Shown in pieces: positions 59,575 through 64,000 of a DNA stretch of 64,000 nucleotides. The stretch is from an uncultured Duncaniella sp. GTDB taxonomy: Bacteria; Bacteroidota; Bacteroidia; Bacteroidales; Muribaculaceae. Position 1 is the stretch's first letter. Each line of letters begins with the position of its first letter. The notes beneath the pieces were generated by a model, which was not told where the DNA came from, searched no databases, and worked only from the letters and a program-made list of their open reading frames with translations. The position numbers and the translations under genes were made by a program. The stretch is from contig CATWQI010000001.1 of NCBI GenBank assembly GCA_958352885.1, positions 372,001-436,000 on the forward strand, written 5' to 3'.

Positions 59575-61098
59575 ATGAAACACAGTACAGGCTGGAAATT
59601 TTTTCACAGATGGGCGGGACTTATTGTCGCCGTTTTCATCCTGCTGTTCTGTGTGTCCGGAATCATATTGAATCATCGCCAGTTTTTTGCGGACTGCAAT
59701 GTAAACCGAAAATTGTTACCCTCAGGCTACCGAATCCGGAATTATAATAATGGAGTAATCAAAGGGACCCTCCCTATAGACTCAGCCTCTGTAATCGCAT
59801 ATGGAAACACAGGCTTATGGCTGACCGACCGTAATTTCAGCAAATTCAGCGACTTCAATGCCGGCTTGCCCAAAGGGGTTGACAAGAGAAATATACGAAA
59901 CGTTGTCCGCACTCCCGGCAACGATATATGGTGCGCCGCACAATCCGGTCTCTACCATCTTGAAAACCTGAAATGGCATCAAACCGTATTGCCTGGCAAT
60001 GAAGATAGAATTACCGACATGACACTCTCACCTGACAGCAATGAGATTGTGGTGCTTACCCGCTCGGCAATATATATACTCCCATCTCATCCGGACTCCA
60101 TTTCCATTCCTTACCGGGCGCTGATAGGTGTCCCGGCAGGTCACACTTCCAAAGTCACACTATTCAAGTCCGTCTGGATGCTTCACAGCGGAGAGCTCTT
60201 CGGCATTACCGGCAGACTCGTAGTTGATGCAGTAGCAATTGTTATCTCATTTCTCTGTCTAACCGGTATAATCCTTTTTATCCTTCCATACAGAATACGC
60301 AGCAGCATGGGACATCTCAGCCGGAACATTTCATACAGACGCATGGGGTCAATCCTGAAATGGAATTTCCGCTGGCATGACCGCATAGGATACTGCACAA
60401 TAATTCTGACTCTTCTCCTCGCCTTGACAGGCATGTGCCTTCGACCGCCTTTGATGATACCTTTGGTGCTAATCAAGACCTCCCCGCTTCCCGGCTCCAG
60501 CCTTGACAATGAAAACATATGGCATGACAAACTGCGAGGCATCCGCTGGGACAGCAGTTTGGAAAGATGGCTTATATCAACCTCCAAAGGATTCATCAGC
60601 GCCGACCGCAATTTCAGGGAATCTCCTGTGATGATACCAGCCGACTCCACACCCGTAGTAAGTCCAATGGGTATCACAGTGTTTGAGCCAGGCGACCAGG
60701 ATGAATGGATAATCGGCTCATTCAGCGGACTATACCGATGGCAACCGTCAACAGGAATTGTGACCGATTACTTTACCGGAGAACAAGCGACATCTTCGGG
60801 CAAACGTCGAATCTATTCAGCCTCAGGACTAATCAGCGGCTTCAGCAAAGACCTGAACACATCTGAGCCTGTAATATTCGACTACTCGACAGGAACTCAG
60901 TTGCTACAACAGACAGATGCGCTGATAGCATCACAACCTATGTCACTATGGAATGTAGCACTCGAACTGCATGTCGGTCGCTGCTATGCTCCGGTGTTAG
61001 GTATATTCTCTGAACTGTTCGTATTCCTATCCGGACTGCTCCTCACACTAATACTCGTGTCCGGGTACATAATCCATCGTCCCCGAAAAAGAAATTAA
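59575..61098 (+). CDS. PepSY-type inner-membrane protein with propeller-like periplasmic loops
   Basis: The 507-residue protein has the PepSY-TM helix pattern: an N-terminal helix with FHRWAGLIVAVFILLFCVSG, two central helices (about 220-245 and 270-295; the second begins WHDRIGYCTI) and a C-terminal helix (about 480-500). The exported segments (about 45-205 and 300-455) lack a clear PepSY domain. They show blade-like repeats instead: GLWLTDRNF, IWCAAQSGLYHL, WLISTSKGFIS and EWIIGSFSGLYRW. PepSY-TM proteins often serve ferric-siderophore or heme reduction. It opens the operon and is followed after 28 bp by a lipoprotein gene. Confidence 0.78.
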   Translation: MKHSTGWKFFHRWAGLIVAVFILLFCVSGIILNHRQFFADCNVNRKLLPSGYRIRNYNNGVIKGTLPIDSASVIAYGNTGLWLTDRNFSKFSDFNAGLPKGVDKRNIRNVVRTPGNDIWCAAQSGLYHLENLKWHQTVLPGNEDRITDMTLSPDSNEIVVLTRSAIYILPSHPDSISIPYRALIGVPAGHTSKVTLFKSVWMLHSGELFGITGRLVVDAVAIVISFLCLTGIILFILPYRIRSSMGHLSRNISYRRMGSILKWNFRWHDRIGYCTIILTLLLALTGMCLRPPLMIPLVLIKTSPLPGSSLDNENIWHDKLRGIRWDSSLERWLISTSKGFISADRNFRESPVMIPADSTPVVSPMGITVFEPGDQDEWIIGSFSGLYRWQPSTGIVTDYFTGEQATSSGKRRIYSASGLISGFSKDLNTSEPVIFDYSTGTQLLQQTDALIASQPMSLWNVALELHVGRCYAPVLGIFSELFVFLSGLLLTLILVSGYIIHRPRKRN

Positions 61099-61126
61099 TA
61101 TCAACAACTAAAAATAACTTTACAAA

Positions 61127-61603
61127 ATGAAATCACTCAAAACTGTTTTTGCCACTATGATGGCACTTGTATGCATGGTATCTCTCACAGCTTGCAGCGA
61201 CAATGACGACAAAGAACCGGCAACTCCTGCCGCAAAAAGCGTAGCAGGAACTTACCATGGAGACATGACTTGCTCAGTCATGGGGTCAGAGTCCACATTC
61301 GAGGATATGACCTTCACTGTCACTTCAACCGACGACGCCACTGTAACCGTTCAGATTTCCGAGTTCGGTTCGGAGCCAATGAAAGTCCCATCGCTCACAA
61401 TCTCAGGTGTCAAAGTAGCAGGAAGTGACGGCACATACTCTCTTCAGTCAACTAACTTCGAAGGCACTGCCTCCAACGGCAAGAATTATTCAGGCGTGAT
61501 GCAGGGCAGCTTCGCTGACTCCAAAATAACCATACAGTTCAATCTCCAGTATGGAGCAATGCCTATGCCCATGATTTGCTCGTTTACAGCACCAAAACAA
61601 TAA
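61127..61603 (+). CDS. Calycin-like lipoprotein
   Basis: The 158-residue lipoprotein (lipobox LTAC, then SDNDDKEP, a surface-export-like signal) has a small beta barrel: VAGTYHGDMTCSVMG opens it, then alternating strands TFEDMTFTVTSTDDATVTVQ and KITIQFNLQYGA. This fits the calycin-like family found in Bacteroidetes iron or heme loci. It occupies the place that HmuY holds in other hmu operons, but it does not look like HmuY. A ligand-capture role at the surface is inferred. Confidence 0.75.
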   Translation: MKSLKTVFATMMALVCMVSLTACSDNDDKEPATPAAKSVAGTYHGDMTCSVMGSESTFEDMTFTVTSTDDATVTVQISEFGSEPMKVPSLTISGVKVAGSDGTYSLQSTNFEGTASNGKNYSGVMQGSFADSKITIQFNLQYGAMPMPMICSFTAPKQ

Positions 61604-61674
61604 CAGGACACACCCTCCGACTTACAAAAATCCAATCACCTCACACTCGAAAAACAGTTATTCACGTTCTTCTA

Positions 61675-63819
61675 ATGGTAAAAAGACTGATAGGTTCCAT
61701 TCTCCTGCTCCTCGGACTACTGAGCCCGTCCTCCACACTCGCCGGCAACATAGTCGTGCGGGTGGTTGACGAGACGGGCAGTCCGCTGGCAGGTGCCCAT
61801 ATCTCGCTGACCGGGAACATGGGACCGATAATCACGGATTCCGATGGCAAATTCAATCTTTCTCTCCCGTCGGGCTCATCAGCGAAATTACACATATCAT
61901 ATATCGGTTTCGTCACCGAGACATTCGTGCTCCGCGGTACAGACGGGAACTCCACACAGACAATCCGGCTGACTCCTGACACAGCATCACTCGAAGAGGT
62001 CGTGGTGACAGCCACCCGTACCCCGAAATCACTCAAGGATGTTCCGGTGGTGACACGCCTTATCTCGGCTGACGACATCAGAAAAGCAGATGCCACCAAT
62101 ATCCAGGACTTGCTAACCGAAGAGTTGCCCGGACTTGAGTTCGGGTATGCCATGAGCCAGGAAACTTCACTCAATATGAGCGGATTTGGAGGCAATGCCG
62201 TCCTGTTTCTTGTGGATGGCGAACGTCTTGCCGGTGAAACGATGGACAATGTAGACTATAACCGTCTGAATCTTGAAAACGTCGGACGTGTCGAGGTCGT
62301 CAAAGGCGCTTCATCCGCACTCTACGGAGCTAATGCGGTCGGTGGCGTGGTCAACCTGATCACCCGTGAGAGCAACGAGCCATGGAGACTCAATGTCAAC
62401 TCCCGTTACCGTAGCGCTGGCGACGAATGGCGCACGGGCGCTGACCTTAATTTCAATTCCAAGAAATGGAACTCAAACACCAATGCGCAGTATACCACCG
62501 TCAACACAATCCATCTGACAGACGCATTTGACACCGAGTCGAAAATCCATGACGTGTTCGGAGGGAAGACCTTCAACCTAAAGGAACGGCTGGTTTACCG
62601 TGCCACAGACAACCTTCGCTTCATAGCTCGCGGCGGCTACTTCAACCGGGAGAGCAACAGGGCAAATTACGATGACCAGTACAAAGATTATAGCGGCGGC
62701 ATCAAAGCTGTATACACGTTCAATGCCGACCAGACGCTTGATCTATCCTACAGCTACGACCAGTACGACAAAGTGCGTTACGTAGGTGGTGAACGTACCC
62801 ATGACCATGATTACAGCAACCGTCAGCATATAGTCCATGCTCTGTACACCCACTTTTTCGGCGGCAACGCCCTTTCAGTAGGAGCCGATTACATGCACGA
62901 CTTCCTCTCTACCTACCAGTTTGCCGAAGGTGACTCGCATTCGCAATATTCAGTGGACGCATTCGCACAATTCGACTATAACCCAGTCCATTGGTTCAAC
63001 GTCATAGCCTCGCTTCGTGAGGACTATTTCTCCGCATCGTCTACAGGTGCGTTGACCGGACGCCTCGCCACAATGTTCAAATTGCCGGGATTCTCAATCC
63101 GCGCATCATACGCAGGAGGATTCAGGGCTCCCACCCTCAAAGAGATGTACATGGACTTTGACATGGCAGGCATACAGATGATTTACGGAAATCCTGATTT
63201 AAAGCCGGAGAAAAGCCATAACTTCAATCTCGCTCTCGAGCACAACGGACAGTTGCGGCATAGCTTTTTCCAAGGTTCCTACAGCGTAGCACTCATGGGA
63301 TATTATAATCTGTACAACCGTCGTATAACCACCACCGATTTCCCAGGCACAGCCGAGCGCGAAGAAGGCGCCATCTATTGTAACGAGGACGGTGTAAGAG
63401 TCGCAGGTCTGGAGTTCTCTGCCCGTTATCGTTCGTCATCCGGACTCGGAGCTATGGTGAACTACAATTACCTCCATACCGGAGGGAACACAGTAGACTC
63501 CCAGTTCACGCAGCCCCGACCACACTCTGCGACATGGAGACTGGACTACGACAGGCAATTGTGCAGTTCCTACAAACTGTATGCCGCCATTTCAGGGAGA
63601 TTCCTCTCGAGACCCAAATCCCGCTATGATACTGACAGAGCATACACACTCTGGAAATTCACTCTTCAGCAACGAGTGTGGAAAGGGATAAATGTCAACT
63701 TCATAATTGACAATCTACTTGGCTATACCCCCAAAGTATATTACTGGAACTCAGCTCCTACAACGGGAAGAACCTGGTCCGTCGGATTATCCCTTGACAT
63801 TGACTCATTCTTCAAATAG
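61675..63819 (+). CDS. HmuR-like TonB-dependent heme receptor
   Basis: The start at 61675 (MVKRLIGSILLLLGLL) gives a normal signal peptide and 714 residues; the longer frame from 61576 overlaps the lipoprotein gene and was rejected. A carboxypeptidase-like domain (about 25-110) is followed by a plug (about 118-240) and a barrel. Heme-receptor signature boxes FRAP (GFRAPTLKEMY) and NPDL (YGNPDLKPEKSHNF) occur near residues 480-510, as in HmuR-type receptors. It should bring heme or a porphyrin-like compound into the periplasm. A CobN/HmuS-like gene starts 21 bp downstream. Confidence 0.85.
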   Translation: MVKRLIGSILLLLGLLSPSSTLAGNIVVRVVDETGSPLAGAHISLTGNMGPIITDSDGKFNLSLPSGSSAKLHISYIGFVTETFVLRGTDGNSTQTIRLTPDTASLEEVVVTATRTPKSLKDVPVVTRLISADDIRKADATNIQDLLTEELPGLEFGYAMSQETSLNMSGFGGNAVLFLVDGERLAGETMDNVDYNRLNLENVGRVEVVKGASSALYGANAVGGVVNLITRESNEPWRLNVNSRYRSAGDEWRTGADLNFNSKKWNSNTNAQYTTVNTIHLTDAFDTESKIHDVFGGKTFNLKERLVYRATDNLRFIARGGYFNRESNRANYDDQYKDYSGGIKAVYTFNADQTLDLSYSYDQYDKVRYVGGERTHDHDYSNRQHIVHALYTHFFGGNALSVGADYMHDFLSTYQFAEGDSHSQYSVDAFAQFDYNPVHWFNVIASLREDYFSASSTGALTGRLATMFKLPGFSIRASYAGGFRAPTLKEMYMDFDMAGIQMIYGNPDLKPEKSHNFNLALEHNGQLRHSFFQGSYSVALMGYYNLYNRRITTTDFPGTAEREEGAIYCNEDGVRVAGLEFSARYRSSSGLGAMVNYNYLHTGGNTVDSQFTQPRPHSATWRLDYDRQLCSSYKLYAAISGRFLSRPKSRYDTDRAYTLWKFTLQQRVWKGINVNFIIDNLLGYTPKVYYWNSAPTTGRTWSVGLSLDIDSFFK

Positions 63820-63840
63820 AATTCATGAACCGATAAAATT

Positions 63841-64000
63841 ATGACACGACATAAACTTATCATAATTTCGATTTGCTGCGCCCTGTGTATGGGCGTGGCA
63901 ATCGTGCTATGGACTACTCTCGCATCCTCGACTCGAATAGCATTTGTAAACTACCAGGCTATAACCCTCGGGCAAATCTCAAAAGCAAACGACAATTCAT
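63841..64000 (+). CDS. Start of CobN/HmuS-like chelatase-family gene (cut by window edge)
   Basis: The ATG at 63841 opens a frame running to the window end (about 53 residues). It begins with a membrane-anchor or signal segment (IIISICCALCMGVAIVLW), then TRIAFVNYQAITLGQISKANDNS, which resembles the N-terminus of CobN/magnesium-chelatase-H relatives such as HmuS. In Bacteroidetes heme operons, HmuS follows the HmuR receptor and is linked to heme iron release. The identification rests on a short segment and the gene order. Confidence 0.6.
   Translation, partial: MTRHKLIIISICCALCMGVAIVLWTTLASSTRIAFVNYQAITLGQISKANDNS

Overview
The window looks like a chromosome segment of a gut Bacteroidales species, plausibly a Muribaculaceae-type organism. 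The evidence is SusC/SusD pairs, large polysaccharide-utilisation operons, many outer-membrane lipoproteins, BtuG, and repeated TAnnTTTG (-7) promoter boxes upstream of starts. The family-level placement is inference; no rRNA is present.

Layout. (1) 1-23647: a polysaccharide-utilisation locus. Two nearly identical susC genes diverge from a 695-bp intergenic region bounded by a 143-bp perfect inverted repeat. The right-hand susC continues into susD and a terminator. A second promoter then drives a six-gene operon: triple-SGNH esterase, GH115, two GH2, GH105-DUF2264 fusion and GH35-DUF4861 fusion. The gene set fits an acidic, acetylated, galactose-containing plant glycan (pectin side chain or arabinogalactan). 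(2) 23628-32654: housekeeping and envelope genes: AI-2E-type permease, tRNA-Leu(UAG), HAD phosphatase, a short candidate sRNA, pyrE, a SRPBCC protein, a Rieske-like lipoprotein with changed ligands, a K+/H+ antiporter, an orphan LytTR protein, a NAGPA-like membrane protein, creD and a PepSY-like protein. (3) 32783-39124: corrinoid salvage and nucleotide-loop assembly, as two convergent groups (cobU-cobT-cobS-cobC and cobQ-cobD-cbiB). (4) 39258-45970: an AT-richer accessory island between two near-identical 17-bp direct repeats. It holds an N-terminally truncated relaxase, an unknown gene, a lipoprotein-lipoprotein-TonB receptor operon with a structured leader, and an AlbA_2/winged-helix protein. 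(5) 46062-52822: the B12 uptake operon btuB-btuG-btuF-btuC-btuD behind a cobalamin riboswitch. (6) 52896-58343: a second glycosidase operon (two GH43-like enzymes and a DUF4450-type alpha/alpha-barrel enzyme). (7) 58390-64000: a LuxR-type regulator with a YtfE/ScdA-like di-iron hemerythrin domain, divergent from an apparent heme-acquisition operon (PepSY-type membrane protein, calycin-like lipoprotein, HmuR-like receptor with FRAP/NPDL boxes, and the start of a CobN/HmuS-like gene cut by the window edge).

How the parts fit. Regions 3 and 5 form one functional B12 module (import, salvage, completion) that region 4 interrupts. Regions 1 and 6 are carbohydrate harvest. Region 7 looks like iron or heme supply under a possible iron, oxygen or NO sensor. 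The most unusual signals are the divergent susC inverted-repeat module (a candidate invertible promoter), the YtfE-like/LuxR fusion regulator, the island repeats, and the nested stem structure at 44108-44207.
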